From positions 1,922,001 through 1,986,000 of the forward strand of contig BCKC01000005.1 of NCBI GenBank assembly GCA_001600455.1: a stretch of DNA of 64,000 bases, given 5' to 3'. Position numbers and translations under genes: made by a program. The first letter of the stretch is position 1. Every line of letters starts with the position of its first letter. Shown here in pieces: positions 33,981 through 45,269 of the stretch. The notes beneath the pieces are model-generated. The model did not search any database, was not told where the DNA came from, and saw nothing but the letters and a program-made list of their open reading frames with translations. This stretch comes from Endocalyx cinctus. Taxonomy: Eukaryota > Ascomycota > Sordariomycetes > Amphisphaeriales > Apiosporaceae.

Positions 33981-35456
33981 CTAAACTAAGAAGGTCCAAG
34001 AGCTCGGGTAGACGAATTCTTCCTCGAAGATGCGACGGACCTGTTCTAGAACAAATTTCTCTACCTTCCCAACGTTTTTCAAGCTTTGCTTCGTGCCTTC
34101 TCTCTGACCAATTTCGCTCTCGACTCGGATCTGTTGAAGAAGCCCGCCGAATTTACCGTTGCCGCCGCTACTCTTGCCTCTACTCTTCCCGATCTCTTCG
34201 TCGTCGTCCAGGGCCCCGCCGACGGCCGCGAGAGCGTCCTCGGGACTGAGGAAGCAGAAATGTACCCTCTTCCGTATATAAGCGACGACGCCGACGCCGT
34301 CGAACGTCAACCCAGTAATGCTGAGCTTGACCGGGATTCCGACAAAGCTAGGCATCGGATAGTCGAGCAGAATTTCGGCCGTCAGCATCAATTTGACGTC
34401 TCCTCCGTATTTAATGCGAAAGACGGCTTGCAGATCATCCACGCGAGGTTCCTTCCTAGAATGTCTTTCGTGATTTTCGTCGTCATCATCGTCACGTACT
34501 CCATCGCTGATGTCGCTATCATCGTGCTTCTTGTTGTTCACTGGTGCGGTCAGACCTCCCATGCCGCTCGTCCTATCCCTGGTGGGCGGGCGCGACGTGT
34601 CGATCGAAGTGGGCGCCAAGGTTGAGACGCTATGCTTTTCTCTCAATTGCGGCGCCGGCGCCAGGGACGACGAAGACGGTGTTATGGGAAAGTCTCCCAC
34701 GGATATGGAGCTCTGGGAAGAGTTGCGAACATGCTCTTTTTTCTTTCCGCGACCGACACTTCCGGGATATGATCGAGTACCGCCGTCATTCCTCTCTTCG
34801 GAGCGATACCGACGATTGGGATGTTGGGCCTCGTGGGGTAAGGGAGTTGAGTCAAGCCACCCGTTAAGATGCTGGGCGCCTGCGACGGCGGCAAGCGGTG
34901 TCTGCGCCCCTGACCAACCCGTAGCGAGTTTGGACTGGAAATAATGCATATTCGAGGTTCCGCCCAGTATACCTGGAGTTGAGGCACCGAGGCCCAGAAA
35001 TGGACTTCCGAGATCTGCCGGGGTCCCTGGTGCGCTGCGTAGGCCAGCAGTGTGAATATGTGGCGGTAGAGAGGTTATATTATAGAGATGACTATTATTA
35101 CTCTCCTCGGTATTATGCTGTCTCCTACCGTGATCGGTATTACGTCTTATTTCTGCTGCTCTAATTGAATCTGGTACACCTTCGTCTTCGCCATCACCAC
35201 TTTCTCCGTTCTCCTCATTGTCATCGTCATCTTCATATTCTTCTTCGTAGAAATCAGGTAGTGGATCACATATATCCTTCAGAACAACTTGAGGCGGTAT
35301 AGAACCAAATTCAAAGTCGTGAACTGTGACTGATTTGATGAAACGAGGTAAAGGTACTGATTGAAATTTTGTGTGGATAAAGTCACGAATACTTTCAGCT
35401 AAGGCTTGCCCATCTGGACCACCCGTTAAAGTTTCCCAGTTAAGCTCTATAGACAT
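33981..35456 (-). CDS. MDM12: ERMES subunit MDM12
   Basis: Cytosolic subunit of the ER-mitochondria encounter structure (with Mmm1, Mdm34, Mdm10). It forms the lipid-carrying bridge with Mmm1 through SMP domains. A single exon gives 491 residues. The start MSIELNWETL is the conserved Mdm12 N-terminus, followed by the first SMP strands (FIKSVTVHDFEFGS, then PPQVVLKDICDPLPDFY). A long low-complexity insertion (residues ~75-330, acidic then Ser/Gly/Pro/Asn-rich) is typical of filamentous fungi. The SMP domain resumes near residue 340 (LQAVFRIKYGGDVKLMLTAE, GIPVKLSITGLTFDGV, VHFCFLSPED) and ends YPSSWTFLV. It looks complete. Confidence 0.94.
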   Translation of the reverse strand: MSIELNWETLTGGPDGQALAESIRDFIHTKFQSVPLPRFIKSVTVHDFEFGSIPPQVVLKDICDPLPDFYEEEYEDDDDNEENGESGDGEDEGVPDSIRAAEIRRNTDHGRRQHNTEESNNSHLYNITSLPPHIHTAGLRSAPGTPADLGSPFLGLGASTPGILGGTSNMHYFQSKLATGWSGAQTPLAAVAGAQHLNGWLDSTPLPHEAQHPNRRYRSEERNDGGTRSYPGSVGRGKKKEHVRNSSQSSISVGDFPITPSSSSLAPAPQLREKHSVSTLAPTSIDTSRPPTRDRTSGMGGLTAPVNNKKHDDSDISDGVRDDDDDENHERHSRKEPRVDDLQAVFRIKYGGDVKLMLTAEILLDYPMPSFVGIPVKLSITGLTFDGVGVVAYIRKRVHFCFLSPEDALAAVGGALDDDEEIGKSRGKSSGGNGKFGGLLQQIRVESEIGQREGTKQSLKNVGKVEKFVLEQVRRIFEEEFVYPSSWTFLV

Positions 35457-36200
35457 GATGAAATATATTTATTATGAGTTTTCTCAAGGGAAAATATTAT
35501 TTCATTATTCTTAGAATGGGACGAGAAGAAATGGGTCAATGAGAATGAGAGAGAAGCGTTTGAACCATCTATCTAAGTTAGGTCAATCAAATAAATATTC
35601 TTAAACTGAAGGTTTTAAATTACAGAGGGACGGCTTAGTCAGTTATTAAGCTGCTCACCCCTCAACCCCTATTCTTGAATTTATCTTGATTTTAAAGTGA
35701 AGTGTTCAAAATATCTGCGTATGTGTATGTGCCGAATTGTCATTTGATTAATTTATTTTTGGGTAGTTGCAGTGGTCACACTGACTTTTATTAGAACTAT
35801 AATGAAAAACTATATGTACAATAATGTGTAGTTTAGCTGTTTTTTACACAAGAAGATCGCGACTCGACGCGAAGGATCACATAAGGACGTCATTATTTAA
35901 CAGTTTAATCAAACATGTCGGAAATGGTTGAGTATTATTATGAATCAGAAATTAGAAATAGAGTAGCTAGAAAATGCTATTTTTTAAATTATTCTGGTTC
36001 CAAGCCAAATAATCTTAATATGCTTCTCGTAATGGGTGATTCATGCCTGTTACACATCTCTGTTGTTCGCCTCTCGTGTGGCGATAACAATACTCATAAT
36101 CGCGTAGTAGGTGGCTTTTCAAAATAAACAAATACATTAAATATGGTACTGTCTGTTGAATCATCTCTCATAAAATCGTATTCGCGTGTTTCTTTCATAT
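35457..36200. other. Intergenic, MDM12-FAB1
   Basis: 744 AT-rich bases that hold the MDM12 promoter and the FAB1 3' end. A 70-codon frame at 35915-36127 has no recognisable features. Confidence 0.5.
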
Positions 36201-39200
36201 CTAGAGATTTGCCCCCAGAACGGCAGCCTCTTCTCCTGCTACATTGAACTCGGCGTATTGTCGGGGTACTAATTGCGCAGAACCAAATTGGTGCCAACAG
36301 TTCGGAGCTTGTAGAATGTACCTACGTGAAAACACAGTTAGCATAAAACTCATAATTAGAACCGATTATTTCTTCTTACCTTGCCATGGCCTCTCGAAAC
36401 CTAGACTTGTACTCTTTGGGACTTGTGACCGTTGGTTTGTTTCGACCACCACCGGCGAATCCGCGATCCTTGATCCAACTTTCCAATTTCTTATCCCATG
36501 TGTATGTCCGAATGCAATCGATAATTCCTACCACTAGCTCCTTCTTCTTCTCGTCGACCGCGATCATGAGGGAGTAGTCCATAACATCTTGGCGCGCTAG
36601 GAAGAGTGTGTCGTTGTATACCGACGCTCGAAGAAGTTTCTTAGAGTGCTCTCTCGCAAATAGCGGAGACTCGTATATAAACTCAACCATATTTTCGTCT
36701 AGGAGAACCTCGTTACGTTCTCCTGTTGACTGAATTTTCCTATTTCTCATCGAGCCCTTTAAATCAAATATCCTGGTAGCCGAACGGTCATAAAATAGGT
36801 TTTCCATAACGAGCAGGTCAAGCTTAATCTCGGTGTTTGTCACCGGATTTTTTATGCTAATATGAAAGAAGCCAAGCATTTTGGCAATGACCGATGGTAA
36901 ATCGCGAAACAGAGCTTCTGCCATGATACTGAAGTAGCCCGGTGCGAATTTCAAGAACGACGCAGCCTCAACGGGCGACAACGACTACTCTGATTGTTAG
37001 CAAATATTCATCACCCTCGGCGTATGAGAGAACATATGGTTATCGCTTACCTTCATTACCAGACGATCATCCAAAGTCTTTAGAAATACAGATTTAGTCT
37101 TGCCTCCCTTGGAATCCCACTTAAGACATCTCGCCAAAGATTCAACAATTCGATCGGCAACGCCGCATTTTTGTCGCAAAGCATCGAATTGTTCCGCGTA
37201 AAATATTTTGACGAGCATCTTTGCTGACCCTTCTGTGAACATATACTTGTAGTGGCTGCTGTCGGGGTGAACCAGGCTCATTTCCAGACGTTGTTCGCTG
37301 GTGAGTTCAACATCCGATTGTCCTTCCGTACCTGTACCCTCACCGTTCAAACATGACTTGGGATTGTCCGAGAATTTACGACGATGAAATCCCCGGACTT
37401 TATCCAGATAATCTTCGCAGCTGAGAGCAAAGGCAATGAGCGAACTTGGTTCATCCTCGCGGACGATGACGTTGGAATCTATGAACACGTGGTCTGTTGC
37501 GTTAAGAGGGTAATCCAGTGCTGGCCATTGACTTGCTGATCGTTCATTCCAAAAGTTTGTGAGTACCTTCATAAAGTTCATCTTGTCATGCTTCGGTAAC
37601 TCTAGAGGAATTTCCGTGGTAGAGTCAAGAGATTCGGCTATCTCCTCAAGCGTGGTGCCATCCAATATAGATTGTTCAGTATCGCTGTCACCTTGCTCAT
37701 CGTCGGTAGGTCCCAGACTAGTGTTGAGAGTCTGGTCATCTATCTCAGGTTCAGTTACCCCCTGGGAGGTGTTCTCCGGCGATTGAGATTCGCCCGGCGG
37801 CTCTTGGCTACTTTGCTCACTGGGCTCATTTGCAACGGCTGATCCATTAGAGTCATTTGGCTGAGAGTCAGGTTGATCTTCCACCACAGGCTGCTCATCT
37901 TCAATAGCTCCAGATTCCTGTACAGCATCGAGGACATCTTCGAAAACTTCCACTATAGCCTTAGTCGTAGAGTGTTGTAGAAAAGGGCGGGACTTAGTCA
38001 TTGTCTGTGCACGCTTCTTTCGATCCTTTTCCCTTTCCTTCTCGAATTCCCTGCTGAGTTGTTCGAAGTGTTTCCTAATAGTCGACACCCTCGAATCTTT
38101 CTTACCTACGAAACGTGGGATGGATGACTGGTTCGCCTTTCGATGTCGGAGTTGAAACAGCTTCTTATCGCCTTTGATAGAGTCGTTTGAATGAAGCTTA
38201 CGATGTTCACCGCTGGAACTACTCTCACCCGCCCCTGAATTGTCCTTATCCTTCCCTATACTTAATAACCTTTTCCCAGTTGCGGAATGTGTACGTGGGA
38301 GTGTCGGGACAGTGTTCACCGGATGTGACTGAGCTCGAATCATAGGTGGAGAAACGGCTAATCCCGCCCTACGAGAAGAACCGCGCTCTGGAATTGGTCT
38401 GGGTTGATTCACAGTCATCTTTGATCGCTCTTCACTAGCAACTAACGCAGCATTAGCGTTCTCAAGGACGACAGAATTCTGTCGACGGCGGAGCTGTTCC
38501 ACTTGCTCTGCTATTGATAACATAGGCGATGCGGTCACTGGAACCTCCGCTGCTAATGAGGCATCGTTGACAGGTGGTAGAACAGGGCTCATCGGGGCTG
38601 GTGTTGAGGGCCCTGCGGTATTATCAGGCTGGTTAATATTTGCGCCGCTTGTGGGAGGAGGCTGAGGTGTTGCAAGGTCGAGTGACTCGACTCTTGCCAG
38701 TGTAGCATCTCCAGCAGAAGCCAATGTGGCTTCCTGAGGCGACAACTCGATTGTGGGCTTTTCACTTATAACATCTAGTTGAGAAGGGTCTGAGAGTACG
38801 TCTGTAGGTTGAGATTCTTTGGGGTCATCGTCTGAAGTGCTTTGCTGAGTTTGTTTCTCAGATATGTCGGGTGTCTCGACCGACTCATTGCTGACCAGGG
38901 ATTCTTTTGACTCATCCGTAAACATCTTGCGAAGCTGGAGCATCGTGATTCGTCGGATATCTTTTTCGGATGGTAAGAAATCAGCTTCGAACTTGGTGAA
39001 AATGGAATCCCATTCCGTTGCCTTGATGAGCATTTCGCGGAGGACGATATCGATGGGGATAACTTCGTAATACTTCGAGTTCATATACACATCTTGCAGC
39101 TTCCGAATAAACATCGTATGTTCCTCCTGGATTTTCTTTGTGAGTCGATCTATCTCGGCTCTGCAGGGCTCTACTTTCTCTGGGAGAATATTGTCAAGCT

Positions 39201-42200
39201 TAATAGCTTTCAGCCTGGCTCTGACAGAAGTTAAGAAGCGAGACCAGCGATCTTGAGCACTAGTGAATATTTCATTCTTGATATTCAAATCGTGTTCGAC
39301 TTTCCAGGTTATCCTCGCTCGGGGGACGATAATTTCTAGAAGGTCGATAGAATCGTAATACACCCGAATGACTTTGTCCTCTAGTCCGAAGTAGCGGATG
39401 TGGTCGCGATGGTGATCATGGGGACAATTCCAACCGTCACTGTCATCATCTCGCACTAATCGCGTACCCCTGCTCCAGAAAGATAACTCCAAATATTTTC
39501 CAAACGAGTACTTCCAGGTCCCCCGAGACATCTCCATTTCACTGGTCTCTCGCCTACATAGTTTGCAATAGCTCCACATCATTATGTTATCTCTATGGGG
39601 TTTGCCTTTAGTATCTTCTTCAATGAAAATCGTAATACGTGCTTCGCCATGCACATATGTGCGATGGTGCTCAGCCAATTTGCGATCACATCCATTCGAA
39701 GTGCAGGTGGATTCTGCACCATAGCAGATGTCTTCTATGTATTGACCGAGTGTACAGTCAGGATCGAGCCCATGGGTATGGTCACCGTGTTCGTCGTAAA
39801 AGCCGAAAGCGATGAGAGTCGGCTCCACGCAGGGGATTTTGTTCTCTGTGCATATTACCGAATGCAAAACCACAATATTCTGATGAGAATAAGGTTCAAA
39901 CAGGTCTAAATTGCCTTGGATATAATTCTCCCATGACCGAGTCTGAGTTTGATAATTATAAAGTGCCTTATCATATTCTGCATCGTGAACAGCATGGAGG
40001 ACTTCCATAATCTGCCGAGGAGCTTTGTGACCAGTCTCATGAACCATATGTGGTTTTATTAACTGGAATTTCTGCGGTCTGGGTTTCTCGCCGTCATCTC
40101 GCTCTTCAATCGTGTCTTGATCTCGTAATCGCTTAAGGTGTACAAGCCGCCTCTCTTGCTCTCGAGCTTTCATTAGAAGATAAGGAGGAGCGAACTTAAC
40201 GAAAGGAGATACAGACAGTATCTTAGTATCGTATTTAGCCACCATGTCGCTATAGTATGTCGGCATCGGCACATCTTCCGGCACAGGACTATCGTGAGAT
40301 GTCCGGTCGTGTGTGTCATGGAGAGATATCAACTTATTCTCGTGTGTGTCTGATTGTGGAAGAGGCTGCTCCTGAGAAGACACGGCATTTGTTTGGTCCC
40401 CGCTGGTCTTCTCCGAGATTGTCGAAGCTTTACTTGACAGGGGATAATCGAGTGTCATGGTAGATGCGGTTCTTTGTCTATCTTCTTGAGAGCCCGCTAA
40501 AAGCATGCTTTCAACTGCTGAATGAGCAGAACTTTTTGCCAGGTCTTCTTCAGTGGGAAGTTGAATAAAGGAGTCACGCATTAGGCAAGATTCAAGTTTG
40601 AGGTTATACACAACGTAGACCATAAACTCAGTTATCTGCTTCAGCCTTGCAAGAATAGGTGTAGGTGCGCCTCTGAGCGCAATTGTACATCCCAGCTCCT
40701 CCTGATCGCTTGACAAAAAGATATACGTCTTCTTGCGTCCTGGTATCTCGTCATTAACGAATGTCTTAACTTCAAACCCTGCACTTTTCCCAGTCTGAAA
40801 CTGATGTGACGGAAGCGCCAACATATCGACAGAAGATATGATTTCAGTCTCAAGGCATCTCGAGACCGCCGATAATACCGAAGGCTTCACGTTGTATGCA
40901 ACTGCGATCTTGGCATCGGAAAGGTATTGCAGCGCAATTCCTGAAACGCTCTTTTCAGCTAACAATAATTGGGGTCGGAGCGCAATGATCCTATTGACGA
41001 GCTGTTTCAAAAATTCTCTCTCCTGCTCAATAACAGGCTGCAGACTCATAAATTGTTGCTGGCGACGTTGATATTCAATGGGAAATGATACAATGACGAC
41101 TCGTGGATTCGGCATACGGCGTGGCATGCTTTTTAACGCGAGTTTTTTGGTAAATACAACCCCGGAAACGTAGCTAGTATCACTAGGTCGGCCTCCGGGA
41201 ATTTTCTTCAATTTAACGTAGTGCCGTATGTCAATATCATCACCACTCTCAATATCTGGATCCACTGAAGAGGTACATTTTAAGAGGATAGGGACTAGGG
41301 CCTTTTCCCAAGAACCCATATTGGGAATCTTTGCGTCCTGTAGTAGTTGCCGGAGGAGCTTCCGAACATGAAGCAAACTAGCCGGATTCAGTTCCAATCG
41401 AGGTTGTCTGTCGCCTTTCATGGACGAGCTTCGAGTGAGGCGTGGACCTTGAGATGAGGAGGGACTATCAAATCCCGGTAGAGTCTCACTGGATGCAGAT
41501 GGTCCCTTTAGGACCGCTGATTTAGGTCGAGGCGAGCGAAGATGATGTCCGCTCGCCACGCTGAGATTCCGGTGGCGAGAGCTTCTTAGGTGCGGCCCGT
41601 CATCTACGCCACGGCTAGTGAAACTGAGGCCACTTGCAATGCTCTTCTCCCCTTGAGTTCTATTGCGGACTCTCTTTTGGCCAGAAACATAGGGCCCAAA
41701 GTTAGACCTACCCTGATCTAAAGCGGAAAGTGGATGTCCTGAATCGGCCATAGCTTCCATGATACTCATTTGTTCATCACCGCTTGATTCATCTGACATG
41801 TATTGGGCTAGTACGGGATCTATAACATTGTCGTCGTGGAATGCCGGTAGCCTTGACTTTCTGGAAACTTCCTCATTTGCCGATTTCCGAAACGGTGCCC
41901 TTTCCTCAGATGTCGTTTTCAGACGATTCCATAAATTGTGTTTTGAATGATGGCGTCTATGGCCAGAAGACTGAGGTCGACTAGTAGTCATCGAACGTAA
42001 CGATCTTGACGACCCGGGTCGACTTAGATGGGGAGCGTCAATTTCTAAAACGGCCGAGCTACGATTCGAAGAATCCCCGATAACTCTCGTGGCCGGAATT
42101 GCCATCGGTGGAGCAGTCAGAGATCGATTATCATCGTCGTCATCGTCGACCCTTTCTGAAATACTGGCATCATCTCTATCACTTTTGGCCATCGACGAAA

Positions 42201-43782
42201 TACTTGGTCGGGATGGGTTCGGCCGAAAGATAGACGGGAACGTCGTCTCATCGGCTGAGTCATCCGAGGCATTGCCATCAGACCTCTGAGAAATTATGGT
42301 CAAGCAAGATTTACAGACTCGTAGCGTTCCTGGTACGCTAAATCGCTGACCCGATATTATCGACGTGCATCCACTATCGAATATACATCCACAAGTTCTA
42401 CAATGGTGTTTACGACGAAACGCAGTAAACGGGGCGCCACAACGGAAACACTCAGAGCAAGTATCATCCGCCATCCAGAAGTCTTTGCTTAAAACTTGTC
42501 TTCGCATAGATTCCAGCGTGGCATTGACAGCTTCAGGTGCGCCTTCATCCGTGGTAGTCCCGGGAATTCGATACCTTCCTGATCTCATCTGCTGAGGTTT
42601 TGACGTATGGGAGAATGAGTTATGATGGATAGTGTTATGCGCAGATGTTATAACTGGGCTCGGTTCAGTAGTGCCTTGTGACGAGGACCTTGATCGACTA
42701 CCAGACCCATGAGACTGACTAATACGATCTATAATAGCAGGGCGTCTCATCGTATCTCTTGCAGATGACCGTGATGGCGGGGGCAACATAGATTCTGTGG
42801 ATTTCCCTTGAGTGGCACTAGAGATGCTAGGAGTCGCTGATGGAGGCTGGCTTGTCATTCCATGGTCAGAATTGCCGTCGCCCCTATAATCATCATCTCG
42901 CCTAGAACGGTTATGCTGTGAAGCCATACTAACGACGGAGGCATTCTTAGGTCGATCATAAATCCCAGAGGATTCGGCAACAGAAGCGCCAGACTGGCTA
43001 TGGACGTCAACAGACTTAGTAAAACTGGATTTGCTGTTGACGCTACGGTTGTGGACATCTTCCACCCCATCAGAAATATTGCGTGGCTTCTCCTTGAAGG
43101 CGCTGACATTAACGGGTGCAACGGCTGCTGTTGGTTTCGTCATGTTAGGAATATTCTGGCGGCTGGAAGGGACATTTTTAGAACTAGGCGCACTGGCCAA
43201 ACTTGACATGGACGAGACCTTCGTCGGTTGTGGTTGTTGAAGCTGCCCTTCAGCAGTCACAGTGACAGGGGAGGGAGCTGCCGTTGGATCAGATGAATTA
43301 GATTTGATCGTGGCATTGGTGAGGGAGGTATCAGCACGAGATAATGATGGTGCCGATCCTTTAAAAGTCCTAGTCGTTGTAGTTGAGGTCTTTCTTGCAG
43401 CAGTATCGTGGCTATCAACTTCAGGGTTCTCAAGGCTAGTAGTCGAGGAAGCAGCTTTATCTCGACCACTGACACCAACAGCCTCTTTAAACCGAGAATA
43501 TAGACCGCTTAAGCCATTTTGCACCAAGTCTCCCGTTAAACCTTTGTTTTCTGTTGTCATCAAGGAATCCGGCGGAGGAGGTAGATGGTTGAACGTGGTA
43601 AGTCCATCTTGGACCTTGGCTGAAGAATGGAGTTTGTCCAAGTCCTCAGCAGATTGTTGGTGATCGACAGAAGCAGAAGCAATAGATGCCGATGCAAGAG
43701 AATCTCGACGTGATTTATTGGTAATCGACGCTGTGGCGCTCTGCGGCGAGATGGGGTTTAGAGATGATTTCGCGCTGGCCAT
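36201..43782 (-). CDS. FAB1: 1-phosphatidylinositol-3-phosphate 5-kinase
   Basis: Makes PI(3,5)P2 from PI3P on the vacuole/endosome membrane, in a complex with Vac14 and Fig4, controlling vacuole size and acidity. Three exons (43782-37051, 36984-36380, 36321-36201) give ~2485 residues. The FYVE finger is at ~432-505 (WMAD, then RRKHHCRTCG), which binds PI3P. The Cpn60/TCP-1-like domain lies around residues 830-1100, followed by the Fab1-specific Cys/His-rich region (~1250-1500). The PIPK catalytic domain is at ~2160-2485, with VKIFYAEQF, RIFDLKGS, MDYSLMIAVD and IIDCIRTYTWDKKLE. Exon 3 completes the end (YILQAPNCWHQFG). The start at MASAKSS is preferred; an in-frame ATG at 43884 would add 34 residues. 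Long Ser/Thr-rich linkers are disordered. Confidence 0.94.
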
Positions 43783-45269
43783 TATGATGACATGCCAGAG
43801 AAGGAGATGGACGTTCTTGCAGAGGTACCGTTCCGAGATAAGTTGGACTAGGCGTTCGGGGATTTGTTCACATGTACGGTACAATCATGTTGAATAGGAC
43901 TGGTGGGTATGTGGGGTTCGCTCTTTTCGGTATTGAGTTCAGCTCAGGGGCGCTTTGCACGATGATGAAGATGAAGACGCAGGAAACTATGTCACGATGT
44001 CGCTATATGTACTTATTGATCCTCGCAGGTAAAATATAGAATGAAGACGCTTGTGAAGAGCCTAGCCATGAATAATTGTTACCCTGTAGCTAAGTGGAAG
44101 GGACAAGGCATGGTGCTAGAATGAAGGTAAGCTGGCAAAGTTTAAAACTGAGATGCTCAAGTTCGACTTGGTTGACACGGTTACGTGAAGTAAAGAAGTT
44201 GTAATATACAAATCTTACCAATAAAAGAAAACAGTACAAGTACTTAGTATTTAGAAAAATAAAATAAAAATTATTAGATGTTCAATAATTTATATACCTT
44301 TACATGCTTGAAGAGGGAGGTTTAATACATGCATGGGGAGCCCGGTTGGGAGAAGACTTGAAGTCCGTACATTTTCTTTGTAGGTCACAAGTCAGAGGCC
44401 ATGACGCAGGACCTTTAGGCTGGGCTGGTTACTCTACCTTGATTGCTAGTTCGCCATGTGGGGGCCAAGTAAAGGGTCTTTTAGCATTTGATAAGCAGTG
44501 ATAAAAGATAACAAAGAAGAATTGCGGGTATGTACATACCTAGGTAGTCTTATCTACCACTATGTAAGTATCTAAACTGCTACCTAGTACTTCCATCTGC
44601 GAAGTTAACAGTATGGTACAAGACTTAAAGGATTATTTGGTTATAGACTATAGTATTTTATATTAGGTATCTATAGATTCTCTAAAAATATCGAAGTCTA
44701 TCAGATATTTGATTAGGCATATATATATAATAATATAGGTATTGTAGCACAGTTAGAGTGTGAATGGGATCGCCAAAGTTACATTACCCCACAGTGACAC
44801 ACAATCCAAAAACAAGAACTGTATAATTACATATCCTGCTTATATCCCATGGATGGACCAAGGTTACCTAGGTACCTAGGTACTTAAGTAGTTAGGTAAT
44901 AATCTTGGAACCTTAAAACCTTGCAAACGCTAATTAATGCACGTGAGTTCGCATAAAGACTTGTCCACGGGTGTGCGCGACGCGTCTTCACTGCCGTTCT
45001 TTTACCGTGTAATGAAACCACTATTTTCTCATTCAATCTTTTAGTCATAAAATGTAAACCGCACATTCTCCTGCTCTATTCAATTCAGATCTTTGTGAAC
45101 TTGCAGTTCGCTATCCATATTATTTTTCTATATATGTGCCTGGCATGCATTTTTCGAAATCATTCTTTTTTGATAATAATATCCTATCAACTAAGCATAA
45201 AGGATTGATTTCGCATAGTTCTATAGCCCTTAGCCTAGCTCCTCTAAGGTCCACTCGGAATCGAAGACG
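43783..45269. other. Intergenic, FAB1 promoter side
   Basis: 1.5 kb, AT-rich, with palindromic CCTAGGTACCTAGGTAC around 44868-44884. No gene is seen. It contains promoters for FAB1 (-) and the proline-rich protein gene (+). Confidence 0.5.

Noticed and set aside
43783..43884. In-frame upstream ATG extending FAB1
   Set aside because: It adds 34 residues before a typical Fab1 start and looks like leader sequence.
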